Part shown: piece by piece, positions 48,109 to 61,401 of the stretch
How positions within the stretch are numbered: position 1 is the stretch's first letter
Layout: each line of letters starts with the position of its first letter
DNA from: Nissolia schottii
Taxonomy: Eukaryota; Streptophyta; Magnoliopsida; Fabales; Fabaceae
DNA: 64,000 nt
Assembly (NCBI GenBank): GCA_003254905.1
Contig: QANU01094067.1
Location: 512,141 to 576,140 of the forward strand
Direction: 5' to 3'
The notes under the pieces: model-generated
Told to the model about the DNA's origin: nothing
What the model saw: only the letters and a program-made list of their open reading frames with translations
Databases searched by the model: none
Made by a program: the position numbers and the translations under genes

Positions 48109-50148
48109 GATTAAGTCAAGCGACTTGCGAGATATACACATATAGGGTAGTTATAGATTGGACATATGAAAAAGATAAAATGCATGAGAATGCAACAGTA
48201 TAATTTGTTATTGAAGTGGATCAACGTACACGTCACGATGTTATGTAAGGGACAGCAATGAGATAATCACCAAATCATAGGTTAAGGTCTCACATGAACA
48301 TTTATTTGATAATTTTGTTTTGATGCCAACTTAAATTTGTATGTACTTCTAAGTTTATATCTTTCACTTGCACTAATTTTTCTCTAGTTGTGTCCACTGA
48401 AATCTGAAATTAACAATGGTAGCACCAAGTTGAGACTATGTTGATAAAAAATTAAATTTGATTCCAATTTAGGCTTCAGTCACTGACAAATGTGGTCCTA
48501 ATTAAATTTATTACCTAATCCATGGGAATTATTGTTGTGAGAAGTTATATAGCCCACTCAATTATGAATCATCTCATGTCATCAACCTAACAACTTTATT
48601 TTATGTGGCTTAATAATGAATGATATGCATGGGCCTTCAAAATCAGATCATACCCCCTTCCCCTTGGTATTCACTATCAGTTTTATTTCAATGTCAAGAT
48701 GATCACATTAAAAGCCTGAAAGCTACTTTTATATAAATTAGTGCTAGAAATCTTTCTTAGGATTTTGGAACAATGAGCAAAAATAATGAATATCACAAAC
48801 CAAAACTCAGTGAAAATATTATGTTCAAACTTTAAACAGAACATGCACACGTTCCAGTGTTTCCTTGTGCACATCCTCTTCCAATATACACACCAAACTC
48901 TGACTTTGACTTTGTTTTTTTTTTTATTTTCTTCTAATTTTTGCAGTAAAAATTAACAATTCAAGGTGAGCAAAATAACAGGCCAATCATGATCCTCCGC
49001 GTGTCTTAAAAACACTGAAATGTGTAAAGTCGATATCTAGTTGCTTGTGAAATAATTAAGTCAACATTATTAGATACAAGCATCGCAGGTGAAAGCAACA
49101 TTGAAGTGAAGAAGGCAAGCGTCCCTAGACCACACACAAATTTAGATTAACATTTTTGGGAAATATATAAATGTGCAATAATTGATATTACTTACTTTTC
49201 AATGATGCTGTGATATGGTCAGTGTGGCGTCACATATAAGGAAAATGAATGAAAAGTGAAGAAGATAGACGGGTAAAATTTTTGTCCCCACTAGTCCATG
49301 ATAATAAACAAACACACAGCATAGTTGCCGAAATTCTTGCATGTTAGCATAGTGCAAAGTCTTATTGACCAAGACAAAAGTGCAATGTTGTGTAATTTGC
49401 CTTGTGTGCTTTGTTTTGTGGGGGGTGGGGGGAAGCAACATTGCATGTAGGTTTTTGACTAGAACTAGAATCACGAGATACGTACTGGTGAAAGAGAAAA
49501 AAATTAGAAAAGAAAAGAAAGTAGTTTTTTTTGGAAAAAAGAAAAAAAAAATAGAAATAAAAAATCTAGCCATAGATCGAATTGGAAGCATTATTGCAAC
49601 TTTCAACACTACGGAAAAATCAGGCATTGTTTAGTCAAGTCGTCAATTTATTGATGTGTCATATTCATATGTTAAATAATTTCAAAGTGATTTAGTGATC
49701 AAATTAAATATAGTTCTGTATAAGATTAACTTTCCATGCAAACATATAATCAATACCTTTCATCCTTATATTATATTGAAATGCTTTTTGGTGAGAGATT
49801 TTAAAAAGGAAGAAAATGTAAAGGTAAAGAGGTTGTCAATCAGTTGACAGCCATTAAGAAGAGCACAGTTGTATTGAGATTTCATGTTAATGTTAATTCC
49901 CTTCTTTATGTCTTTCCTTTATTTAAAATCACCCTTATTTTTTTCCTTTATAAAAGGTGAGTCGGTGACACTAGATCTTTTGATAAAGATTGCTTTAGCA
50001 GCTAAATCAGTTAGGACATTGCTTTTAGATATCGTTAATGAAAAAATGTGTACATAACATTCTTGTATACGTGTTGAAAGCTTTATTTGCACTCTCTAGT
50101 TTGTTTTTCTGTCTAATGTTTTGCTTTCAAATCTTTAAGAGATTCAAT
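48109..50148. other. Gene-free AT-rich spacer
   Basis: No credible gene. The open stretches at 49199-49634 on both strands are A/T homopolymer-driven (poly-A tracts at 49530-49563) and have no domain content. Confidence 0.5.
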
Positions 50149-51545
50149 TGCAGTACAGTAGAAGGGTTGTCGTTCTCTGGGACTGATGCTTTTAAAAATC
50201 ATTCTTTGAGTTGTAATAATTTAAGCAATAAAAGATGGTTGGTTTGTTTGAGAGATTAACGAAGAAATTAATTAAAAGTATAAGCATAAATTAAGTTGAG
50301 TTTGGATAGTAAAGAAAGATGTCGGGATTTGATTACTTCTATGTATCTAATAACTTAGTAGATATGGTCTATGAGTTCTTGATTTTATCGTGACTAGTTC
50401 TTAACTTAATCACCTCTTTCAAGCATGTTAAGATCACTCGATTGTTCAATGTTATATTGCCAATTTCTTGCGCAATTTAACAAAGAAAATTGATATTAAT
50501 TCAGATGTTAAAACGACTAATTCCTCATTCTAATTATGGCAACTAAGAATTAGATGAATTGATCTAGATCAGACTTAATGATTATAACTTTCATTCACAA
50601 ATGATTAAGCATAACATCAAGCTTAGAATAGCAAGATTAAAACCTAATTTGGTTATAACTCAACGGTGTAGCTTTCACTCACACGATTAAGTCTCAAATC
50701 AAGATTCAATAAGCTAAACCAAGACTAGCATTAGGTACAAGATCAAATCATTAAAATCATAGAACATCATAGATTCATACAACAAAAGTCAAGACGGATA
50801 CATTTGGGTACTAAAACTCATCAAATCCTAACAAAAGGAAGTTAGCTATCCATAGACATGGATAGTTTACAAGCTTACAAGAAATTTAGAGAAAGCAGCA
50901 GGTTGGTGAACACGGCGGTTTGTTTCCACACTTCCACCACGAACTACAACCCTTTGGAATTTCTCCAGCACTTCTTCTAAGGGTTTCTCTAGCTCCTACA
51001 AACCCTTCTTCCTATTCCTAGCTCAAGTATGGAGTGTATAGTATAGAGAGAATGGATGGAAAGTGATGAAATGAGCTGCATGTTGCTCATCTATTTATAG
51101 GCCACGCTCAGGCTGCCAGGCACGCTGGGTGTGCGCCATGCATGGCTGGTGATCACGTCAGGCGTGGTTGGTGAGATTGCTGGCGGCTTGGTCTTCTGTG
51201 GCGGCTGTGTTCTAGAAGGTTAGGTGGGGGGTGGTGAGGACGTCTGGCATGCGCTAGGAGTGTGAGCCTAGCGTGCGCTAGGCGTGTGAGCTTGGAAACG
51301 TCCTTGAGATTTACTCTGTAGTTTTCTTGATCTATGTCTCCGGTCCTTATACTTTTCCCGCATCGCCGTCCTTTTTATACGTCTTACCTATATGGGATTT
51401 TTACAAGAATTGCATCAAATTATACATATATGTATCCCTCTTTTACAATCATATAAAACTGGAGAAATTGACTTGTAAATTCATCTAAGCGTTCCATATA
51501 AGTGTCATTTAAACATATAAAAATAATAAAATATAACACTTATCA
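50149..51545 (-). mobile_element. Probable solo LTR (minus orientation)
   Basis: On the minus strand it begins TGATAAGTGTTATATTTTA (plus end 51545). A TATA box (CTATAAATAG, plus 51091-51100) follows about 450 bases in, then a C/T-rich leader, and the end near 50149 reads CAGTCCCAGAGAACGACAAC...CTACTGTACTGCA. An end of that kind (AGTCCC..GAACGAC-ACCC..CTACT) is familiar from U5 of plant Ty3/gypsy LTRs. No coding domain or second LTR is present. TCAAT occurs at both edges (50144-50148 and 51543-51547), which would be a 5-bp target duplication only if the right end is 51542. Boundaries are therefore good to a few bases. Confidence 0.6.
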
Positions 51546-53084
51546 ATAAGCCACGTTGACCATGAATATATATAAGGTAATGTATGATACCAATGTAATC
51601 AAGTCGAAATAAGGACATCTGAGGAACATTGTAAAACAAATTCACATTCATTTGATCAACTGGAGTTGATACTGCACAACTAGGGCCCCTAACCTTTTGG
51701 TCAATAAAGAATTTTTGAAGTTTTTTTCTTATTGGTTAATTGATTGTGACTTTGTTATCTTACTAAGCAAAAGCTACTGTGCATGAACGAACACAGGACC
51801 GTTATGGGAAAAATCATTACTCAGCACTCAACTTCATGAATTAAATATCTAACTAAAAAAAATGCAAGCCTAGCCTATCTTGCCATGTGCTTTGAGTTCC
51901 TCTCAGTTTTCTTTCCCTTCTTCCGTGACAAGAAGGAAACAATGAAAAATAGAATAGACCATCATAGCCAAGTCAAAAGGACCTTAAGTTGGGGAAGCTT
52001 AAAAAAATTGTACCAAAAAAAGGCAAGACTTTTAAACCACTTATGTGTATAATTATGTACAATTGTATAAGTGCTTGTGTCATAATTTTGGTAATTTAGA
52101 ATTGGTAATGACTTAATCAGTCTTAACACATCTCATCTAACTCATTTTCCTCATTTCATCAGATTTTTTGGGATATCTATTGTTAAAAGACAAAAAGGAA
52201 AGGTAGCAAATCACATAGATGAAATTATGCATACAATAATGTAGAATTGTGAAAACGAAATCTGTATGCATGTAGCTAATCAGAGAATTAACTGGACAAA
52301 CTACCAAAGTGACAACAAATAGAAAATTAGTGAAAATGCAATAAAAGAATCTAATACATAGTCACTAATATCGGCCCATTTCTAAGTCCACTTATTTTAT
52401 TGCATCTTTTTAAAAATGTCAATTTTATACGAATATTTGAGATCTCATATTCATATATTTCTCTTAATTATATTAATTATTTTATGCTCAAGCTCAAACT
52501 CGATAACTTTAATTTAATTAAGGAGAATAAATATTTTATTTTATGTTACAGGGTAGTTTGATTTATGGGGCTAGGATTAAAGTATTAAATGGTAGGGAAG
52601 GCCAGAGCAATGGCCCCCCTTGGACCACCGTTGTCACATTTTCCACTGCCCATGTCCCTTAGAACATGGAGGAAATTATGGCATTTTCCCACCCTTCTTA
52701 AACTCTCTCTCTCATCCCCCAAAAACACCATAAAAGCCCCTCATTGAACAACAAACACTTCCTAGTTCTTGAAGCAACACAAAAAACATCAAACCCCTCC
52801 CAACAAGTGAGAAAAACAAAAGCAACAACACCAACATTTAAAAAAAAAAAAAAAAAAAAAAAAAGAAAAAAAAGAGTAAAAAAAAAAAAAAACACCGCCT
52901 CCATCATTGTGGCCAAACCCAACCAAGAGAAAAAGCCACACCCCTATATCCATTGTTTAGAAACACTTTGTCCCTCTTGGCCATCACCCTTCGAAAAGTT
53001 AAAAAGCCTTTCCCTTGAAGCTGAAAAAAAGGGGAAGCTATCAAAGTTTTAAGACTCAAGAAGTTCAATAAAGAGAGAGAGATC
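51546..53084. other. Upstream region of the DUF1677 gene
   Basis: AT-rich spacer, then from about 52600 a GC-richer stretch with a poly-A tract (52840-52892, broken by a few G/T) about 200 bases before the start codon. The 5' leader probably lies between about 52690 and 53084; GAGAGAGAGATCATGG precedes the start. Confidence 0.5.
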
Positions 53085-53459
53085 ATGGAGATTGAATCAG
53101 CCAAGTGTGAGTGTTGTGGACTGAAAGAGGATTGCACCCAAGATTACATCAGCGACGTGAAGGCGAAATTCGACGGGAAATGGTTATGTGGGTTGTGCTC
53201 AGAAGCAGTGAGAGATGAAGTGAGCAGAGGAAAAAAGCAATCGCCCATGGATGAAGCAGTGAAGGCTCACATGTCATTCTGCAGAAAGTTCAAGTCGAAC
53301 CCTGCCGTTCGAGTCGCTGATGGCATGAGGCAGATGCTGAGGAGAAGGTCTGGTGACTTGTCTTCAACATCATCTTCACCTTCAGCTTCATCAAAGAAGT
53401 ATGCAAGGTCAACCAGCACTTCCCAAGTTGGTGATTCTTCAAGTTTCCCATTGTACTGA
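53085..53459 (+). CDS. DUF1677 family protein
   Basis: Intronless gene of 124 residues, starting at ATG 53085 in a good context (ATCATGG). The N-terminal half is the plant-specific DUF1677 region: KCECCGLKEDCTQDYI at residues 7-22 and KFDGKWLCGLCSEAVRDEV at 28-46, with cysteines 8, 10, 11, 17, 35 and 38 likely binding a metal (inferred from the CXCC...CXXC spacing). A Ser-rich basic tail follows. The molecular function of the family is not known to me. A longer frame on the other strand is a shadow. Confidence 0.92.
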   Translation: MEIESAKCECCGLKEDCTQDYISDVKAKFDGKWLCGLCSEAVRDEVSRGKKQSPMDEAVKAHMSFCRKFKSNPAVRVADGMRQMLRRRSGDLSSTSSSPSASSKKYARSTSTSQVGDSSSFPLY

Positions 53460-55603
53460 ATGATAAGAAACAGAGGAAACAGAGGAGGCTCTGCTTTTGG
53501 TTGGGAATAAGAATTTCATAGTTTTCTTTTTATGCCATTTGTGGCTACTCAGCCTTTTTCTTTTTTTTTTTTAAATCCTTTTCATCTTGTCATGTACAGT
53601 GAGTGTTGTTTCTGATCATGTTTTTCCCTCTTTTTTTTGTCTTCTTTTAACTGATCCTTAGTTTGGTATCCCTAATTCCCTATGCCATCTCTTTGTTCTT
53701 TTCTTTTCTTGGCAACATAGACCTAATTTTCAAGGACAGAGAAGATGATGGATCCCTACTCTACTTTGCATGAAACAGATCAACAGAACCCTTCTCCAGT
53801 TTTAATGCTTCTGCTGTGCATAATGAGTATTTTGTTTTCTTTTCTACCATATGTTAAAAAAGGTGTTTTGGGGGTGATTACATAACAATCTTGTAGCTTA
53901 ATTAAAGAAGTATTTTTAAGATAGTGCAAGGTTGGATTTTTGTTCGGGAAATGCCATTTTTACTGTTTAGTGTAATCACTAAGTCTTCTTTCTCAGAAAC
54001 ATCAATGGGCACACATTTACATCATGATTCATGAATGTAGACCTTATATTTGTGAAAAAGAAGATTTGCGGTGAAAATAACACTGCTCATTTTTACTTGT
54101 AGATTTTTGCTTTCCACTTTCTATGTCCACTCAAAGAAGAGATATACTTACATGCTTGAGAACAAACACTTTTTCTTATTTTGTATCCTTAAATTTCTAA
54201 CACAGAGACAATGTGTATCAACATTATAAGTCATAATGTTAACGTGTTAAAAATTTAATGACACAGATTATAAAAAAAGATTTTGCTACTTGAACATTTA
54301 AAAATTTTTCCTCAGAAGAATTATCTACGGTGACAAACTTGAAATCACAACATATATTATTTTCCAGAAGATTCAAGAGAAGCTAACTTACTTTGCAAGT
54401 CAAGCGAGATTTGATGAATTACTTCCCAAAGTAAGTAAACAGTTAGGTTTATGATGCAATTTTTGAGCATTCTCTAATCTCCGCTCCCTAGCGCCTAGAT
54501 ATTTGTCATTCTTGACATAAGACTTAAACGGTTTGTAATAACAATTAGAAAATAGAAAAAATCCACACACATATCAGAGAATCTGATTAATGTATTCATA
54601 AAATAAAGGAACAATTATTGTCAAATTCCCATACGGGGTTAGTTTATGCATTAGTCTTCAATTTCCCAATACAAAATGTGAATTTCGTCACTTACCCCTA
54701 TATTATGGACGTTGACTTCAACACAACTTGGCAGCTAAGTATGATGATAGTTTTCTTGAAGTTGAGAGCTATATATAACATTAATCTATAAAGTTCGATG
54801 AAATCATCAAGAAACATCAAGTGGCTAAGACACCAATTTGGTTGTGGATAAAGATAGTGTATTAATTGTGATTTGTTAAGGCACTTGATTGTAATCAATT
54901 AAGGTTTGTTTGAATTATGAACTCATCAGTGCCAAGTTAAATCCTGGTCGTCACTAACTCATTGCACGTGGAATCCAATTCTTCAATTTTCCGTAAGGAA
55001 TAAGGGTAATAATAATGTTAACCACAAATCCTACTAATATACTTTTTCTTTGGAGGAAATTCAAACACTATGTCAATGGAATAAGAGTGCTGCTGCTAGT
55101 GGATTTTGACATGCCCAAATCTGTCCTTCACAATTCATCCTATTATTGTCATCTGTAAAGGTAATAGTTTTCCGAAATCATCAATTAGGATTGGCAATTA
55201 TTTTCTAATTTTAATCATAATTGAGTTTTTGGGCTTGGACGTCTAGATAAATTGGTCATAATAATAATAATAATAGTAACAACAACAACATAATCATGAT
55301 AATCATGATGATTGTTAGTGTAAGAAGAGAAGTGGGGCTAAGTCCTTGAAGTGATATTGAACTTGTTATAAGTCGCCTACCTCTAACTATTTTGGTATGA
55401 CCAGTGATATTAGGGTCAAACTAAGTACGCAAGCTTCGTAACATATGCATTTTAAGAGTCCCGCTACACCTATACCAAATATCATACACCTCGTATTAAA
55501 TACATTTGGGCTCACTATGAATACTTACTCACTCACGGATGTCCACTTCGCACTTAAACGTGCTTGCACACGCAATTCACATTTCTCAGTTTTTATTCTC
55601 GTG

Positions 55604-55799
55604 CACAAACTTTATAAGCATCTGTGCACAAACTTTATGTGGTATATGCTCAAACATTACACGCTTATGCTTACAAACCTTTACATGGATCATACATTCC
55701 AGAATTTATTAGACTCTTTGATTCACAAACTTTATAAGCATCTGTGCACAAACTTTATGTAGTATAATGCACAAACATTACACGCTTATGTTCACACGT
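55604..55799. repeat. Direct repeat, 120-bp period
   Basis: A block of about 75 bases starting CACAAACTTTATAAGCATCT and ending near ACACGCTTATG occurs at 55604-55678 and 55724-55799 with only a few differences. Within each block CACAAACTTTAT is itself repeated. The intervening 45 bases are not repeated. Confidence 0.85.
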
Positions 55800-56610
55800 A
55801 TGACATTTCACAATTAATTGTCCTCTCAAGTATCTGTAACAAGTAAACCACAATTGTTAAAGGTAGATCTCTTCCATTTTAAAAGAAAACCAACATTTTA
55901 TCATCTTAATTTCATTTTAATCAATTTTCACATGATAGGAGGATGAGGATAAGGAGGATGACGAGGATAAAGATAACAAAACGAGAATGAGAGAATGAAG
56001 AGGATGACGATGAGGGAAAATGATGACGGAAACGAGTTCGGGATTGGGGGCGCATTGTTTATAATTTTAGAAACTATACGTTATATGTATAATGATCATT
56101 AATTACGTATAATTGGAGGGTGTATGTACGGATGTATATAATTTGGGTGTACACAAAACATTTTTGTACATTTAATTTTCTTAAAGAGCAAGAGGGACTT
56201 ATGCAATAAGATAAAAATTTGGAGCATCTAGCATAATTTAGAAATGTTACTAGTAGAATATTGTGCTTCAATGAATTAATTTTGCAAAATCATTCTTCTT
56301 CAAATACCTATTAAAACTTGTTCAGGTGAAGTATACTCTCTTAGAAAGAGAAATAAAATCCAAGGACAAGGAGTAATCCAAAAGAGAAAAACTCCATTAT
56401 TAAGAGAAAGTTTGAGATAGAAGCATATGATGTCAGTTTTGTAGTATAGAAATGTATATGGAGTATTGCGTATTGATAAATGTAATGATGAAGATACATT
56501 TGTGCTATTAAAAAAATTGATAAGGAAAGAAACCAAAGCAGGACAGATAGGTTGGTACTAGAATTTGCCATGTCCCAATTGTGGAGGACATGGCATTATG
56601 CTTGAGAAGG

Positions 56611-56742
56611 CTAAGGGCAACCAGTTGCCTCAGCAACAGCGTTGAGAAGACTTTGGAGTTTGTTGTACACATTGATTGCGCAATCTATTGGAAAACTGTA
56701 CATGTCCCCACCACAATTTCGTTGTTTTAGCATAGCATTCAT
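56611..56742 (-). CDS. Candidate last exon or fragment of a small Cys-containing protein
   Basis: A 43-codon frame with protein-like composition: RNCGGDMYSFPIDCAINVYN followed by an amphipathic KLQSLLNAVAEATGCP and a TAG. Upstream of it the frame soon meets a stop at about 56760, so it would need splicing from an upstream exon I cannot define. A second minus-strand start at 56571 (MANSSTNLSVLLWFLSLS) looks like a signal peptide but lies downstream. Either a tandem pair of broken genes or chance would explain this. I do not recognise the family. Confidence 0.25.
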   Translation of the reverse strand: MNAMLKQRNCGGDMYSFPIDCAINVYNKLQSLLNAVAEATGCP

Positions 56743-59195
56743 GAAAGTCTTCGTAGGTGAACTTTCCCTTCAATTGATATACGCGTTTATAATATGGGGA
56801 AAAAAAAATTGGTGACATTTTCCGTGTTGTTAATGAATTGTCAATTGTCAATCAAGAAATAAAGCACACACATGTATCTCTCCTTCATTGGTAGAGAGTT
56901 TAACATTATTTAGGGATCAATGGATGACATAATAATGCTAACTTAGTAATTGGTTCATTTCATGGTGCACTAAGTGCATCATCGATAGAGGCCAATTTTC
57001 AAATTTCTTCATGATTGTACTATATGCTAATGCTAATGCTAATTCCGGGTTCGTTATTCAAAGGATCTTATCAACGCTTTCTGGGATTAGAAGTCCATGA
57101 AAATTTACACCTAAATCTCTTGGAACAAGGCCAAATGTCATTGGACCCTGATAAGCTTAGAAGGGATATCAGTTTAGTGTCCACTAGCTAGTACCAAGCT
57201 AGCATGTGCACATTACAATGTTAAGTAGGAGATGATGCATTTATTAGAAGTTGATGTGAAGTGAGAGAATGCCCTTTGTGACACTATTACTAGGAATGAC
57301 TAATTAAGGTCACAACTCACAAGCAGACCACATTATACTCACATAGACCACATACATAAAGCCAATATTGAAGTAGCTGGTAGCATTTTAAACCTTTCAA
57401 ATTTCCTTTGACCTTCTCCAACTCATTGAAGGCTACACATACATGTGCCATTCTTGAATTCTTTCACAATCCAGACCTTGATCCATTTGGTCTATAAAAT
57501 ATATACTTGACTTTACCATGAATTAATGATGCTTATGCTGCTCTAGAATGGGTTTGTAGAGATATGAGATTTTAAAATGTTTTTAATTTAATCTATGTGT
57601 TGTGATAAAATCAACATTGTTTGAAGTCGATTGCATGAAAGTTTTTATTTATGAACTTGGTTCACAATTAAATATTTATGGTATTAAGCTAGTAATGTAG
57701 ACTTAAGCTTTACTGATGGAGTCACATTGCTGGGTCATTGACTTGGTCTTTGTGACCGTTAAACCCAACTTTCTTTATAAGCAACCTTTTTTCTATTTAA
57801 TGTCACACCCACTTGAGACCAAACCCTTGATTTTGTGCCAAGAAATAAATTAAATGAGTCGTATTTGATTCTTACTGAATGACATATAATATATTTGACT
57901 CAAAATATATCTTTACAAGAAAAAACAACTAACATCAACAACCTTATCTCTTCGTCTAAGCTTGGAGGAAATCATATAAGGTGGAGATAAAACTCTTAAG
58001 AATAGTGTTTTGCACTATTTATGGTACAATGTTTCAATTTTTTTTCTATTCTTCTATTTTATTGTCTCGATTTTGAGAATTTCGTGCCCAACTGAATTTC
58101 TGTTTCCGATTTTTCCCATGCACAGTTTGCCAAAATACTAATATCAAACTATATTTTACAGCAGGGTTTGCTTTGTCATGACTTTTGTCTTAGTAAAAAC
58201 AATGTGCCAAAAAGGACGTGCATATTTCATTGGAATCTAGCTTGGGTTCAATAAATCTGAAATTGGCCCCAGTTAATATGTTATTACCCTGTATTAAGTT
58301 AATTGTCTCGGTTGTCTTATCATTCATCTGGTCATCAGGGATAGGCTACAGTAAAACCATGACTTTCAATTATCCCTAACATCAAGGTAATCCTTGGAGT
58401 TCAATGTTCCAATCAAGCCTACATGTAGGTAGCACCACTTGGGTAGACAAAGGGATAGGAAGATCTGTCAAGGACCATGACCAACTTATTAAGTGGGTGG
58501 AAAATGCTGATAGTGTTTGCTTCGTTTTTTTAATTAGCAATTTAGTTAAAAGGTCAAGTGTCCACTTTTTGTCATTCATGGACATTGAATCTCATGACCT
58601 CAATGTTTTGTTTTCTAATGCAATTCACTTGAATCTTCAAGAACATTTTGGCGGCAGACTTGGCCTCTATGATTTTGGCCTGGAAATATACAGTTGAATA
58701 TATATACAATACATATTTTAGTTACTTTCTTACCAACAAATCTGTTACTCACAAAGTTTAGTGGATTTAAACTTTAGGATGATTTTGGGTCAACTGCTAA
58801 CAAAAATATGAACATTTCATTCTGTAACTCCAAAAATATATGTGAGCGTCGGTGGACTTGATGTAATCTCTAGCTGATTTTTTTGGATTGATTAATAAAA
58901 TGATACATATTTATAAAAGTTATCCAATCAAGATTAAAGATTTTTAAACCATAAATTAATCAAGAGTTAAATACGATGACAAGCAAATTTTACTTAAAAA
59001 AGTTCAAACTTTAGAGAAGACAATTGTTGGAATGGTCTCTTAATCATAATAATATCCAATGTGAATGAGATAAAAGTCAATTTAGTAACTAACTAGATGA
59101 AAATATCTTGGTGAAAGTAATTTACCCCACCTTAATGAAGAACTGTTCAAGTTGACTTTGTTTTAATCTCTTGCTTCATTGTTGGTGAGTACATT

Positions 59196-60620
59196 ATGTT
59201 TTAGATGGATGAGAGTTCAACTAACCTCAAAATAAAGGGTGAGATTAAAGATACAACCAGAAAGGACAACAAAACAAACAAGCAATAAGAAACACAATAA
59301 AAAACCATTAAGACAACAAAAACTAGAAACAGCAAGCAGAGCCCACAACCAAATCAGCAAAGCAGCAAAAAATCCAACAGTCTCAATAAAGTTGTGCTAG
59401 CTTCCCACCATAGCAGCAAGTTCAGCTGAATTCACCGAATGACAACAACCAACAAAGGATCCCAGCCACCCTTTCTTTAGCCAAGAAAAAACCATAATAT
59501 ATTTCGCCAAAAAACTCAGACCAGTTTGTCCCCCTGCAGACTGGGAATAACTTCTTCCCTCTTCGGCAATGTCATCAAGGGAAAAGCCAACCACAATAAT
59601 TCCACACCAGCACCACCATCACTAATGTTAATAGCACATAATAACCATTTACATCCTTTTTTACTAGCTTGAGAATAGAACATAGCAAAACTCACGACTG
59701 AATCGCCTTAAACAATTACACCCTCAACTACACAATTTTACATATGCTATAAGCTCCATTAATTGACCCATAATAATATCATTTCTCTAGCACCTTCCCA
59801 TTCAATTTAATTTTGTTCAAAAATTGATTTATACCTACATTTTCACACCATCCATATCACACTAAAAAAATCTTTTAACCGTACCTTTTCTCTATCATCC
59901 TAAATTGGAATCCATTGCCACGCCTGAAATAATTTCTAAGTTGAAGCAGGGAGCACCCAAAATATATTCCAACCCTCAAGCCACACGTTCCATATTTGTC
60001 TTGCAAAACCACAATGTAAGAATAAGTGTGATATAGATTCTTCCAATTCACCACATAGAACACATGTTGGCAGCTCTATCAAAATAATATTCAACTTCGC
60101 CAACTTTTTGCCTAGTATTCATCTTCTCAAGAATTACGAACCACGTCAATAATTTCACTCTAGGTGGAACAAGTCCCTTCCGAAGGTCCTTTGTGAAGTT
60201 ATGAGTTTCTGCTTTTGACGGTCGTAAATCATCAAACTGAACCACCTCCAAAAAAGATTTGACACTAAAAGACCCATGGTTAGTAAAAACCCCACACCAC
60301 TCTATCTGTTTTGTCACTATTTAAATTCACTCGTGCAAAGATTAGGTGAATGTCAGACAACTCTTTTTCCCACTCAAACAAGCTGAAGACTCTGGACCCA
60401 TGACCAACCATCCCAAAAATCACAATCACCAATTTGGCATTCCTTTTGAGTCGATATAGCGTAAAATCTCGAAAAAGATTCTTTCAAGCATTTTTCACCC
60501 ACCCAATGTTCATTCCAAAACCATATTGAGCTTCCATCACCCAACTCCAACCTTATACCTTTATTGAACTTCTTAGCAACGAAAGATTTTTCATTGCCAA
60601 GCTTACGGATAGTCTCCCAT
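59196..60620 (-). pseudogene. 5'-truncated, decayed LINE
   Basis: Minus-strand remnants of plant L1-type ORF2: LELGDGSSIWFWNEHWVG at about 60505-60560, then LVPPRVKLLTWFVILEKMNTR and a zf-RVT segment around 60048-60190, broken by frameshifts and stops. No reverse-transcriptase core or endonuclease remains. An exact 17-bp target duplication TTGTTGGTGAGTACATT lies at 59179-59195 and 60621-60637. The left (3') part is T-rich on the minus strand, consistent with a 3' UTR, but a clean poly-A tail is missing. Confidence 0.9.
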
Positions 60621-60637
60621 TTGTTGGTGAGTACATT

Positions 60638-61401
60638 GTCAACATAATTTTACTAGAGTGGCCATAAAGAACTTTAAATTGTGAATTAGTTAGAATCAAA
60701 GTGTTTTAAACAAACTCTATTACTTAAAGTTAAGATATCATTTTATCTATATTCATTAACATATTTAACATTACGTTTTATTTTTTTAGATAAATGTTAT
60801 CATTCTTTCACCCAACTGAGATTCAACAATGTTACAAAAAATGAAACAAGACCTTATCACAACCTACATAGAAAAAATTCAATGGTACAAACTCCTTGAT
60901 TTATAAGAGAGGAAAAAGAGTATCTTACTCGCATCTAGTTAAGGGAACTCCAAACCAAAAAAAAATTAACCATAAATTAAAAAAAAAACCTGAACATAAA
61001 TCCCACAAGTCATCATTGGATTCATTCTTAACCTTATTAATTTTAATTTTGCAAATAAAAATATGCTTCTTGTTAATTTTTTTTTCTTTTATACACCAAC
61101 TTTAGTAAGGAAGAGAGGGAAAACTTTTTATTTGTATTAAGGTTGATGTATAAATAACAAAACAAAAAAGTGAGTCCAAATGAGTCCATTTCAGTATTTC
61201 AAAAACTAGTCCAAATGAGTCCATGACTCGGCGTTAGACTCGGTATACCAGATTCGACCGTTGGAATTATTCGAATTTGAAAAAAAAAATCCCCACATCT
61301 TTCTCGTACTTGAAAGCTTCTTCAACCAAACGAAACTAAACAATAAAAACAGTGTGACTCAAAAAACCACCAAACCCAGATAGGGAACCAAAGAAGCCAC
61401 C
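60638..61401. other. Promoter region of the membrane-protein gene
   Basis: AT-rich. AGTCCAAATGAGTCCAT occurs twice (61173-61189 and 61209-61225). No TATA box stands out. The leader probably begins in the last 150 bases. Confidence 0.45.

Larger units (their letters stand above)
53460..59178. other. Gene-poor region after DUF1677
   Basis: The first ~300 bases are probably 3' UTR. The rest has no confident gene. It contains (AAT)n at 55258-55279, a 120-bp-period direct repeat at 55604-55799, and a small Cys-containing open frame at 56611-56742 listed separately. The open stretch at 58404-58697 has no recognisable domain. Confidence 0.5.

Noticed and set aside
49199..49634. Overlapping frames of 89 and 142 codons
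   Set aside because: Driven by homopolymer A/T runs; no hydrophobic or domain pattern consistent with a protein.
58382..58697. Frames of 67 and 97 codons on opposite strands
   Set aside because: No recognised motif, no splice context, no supporting neighbours.
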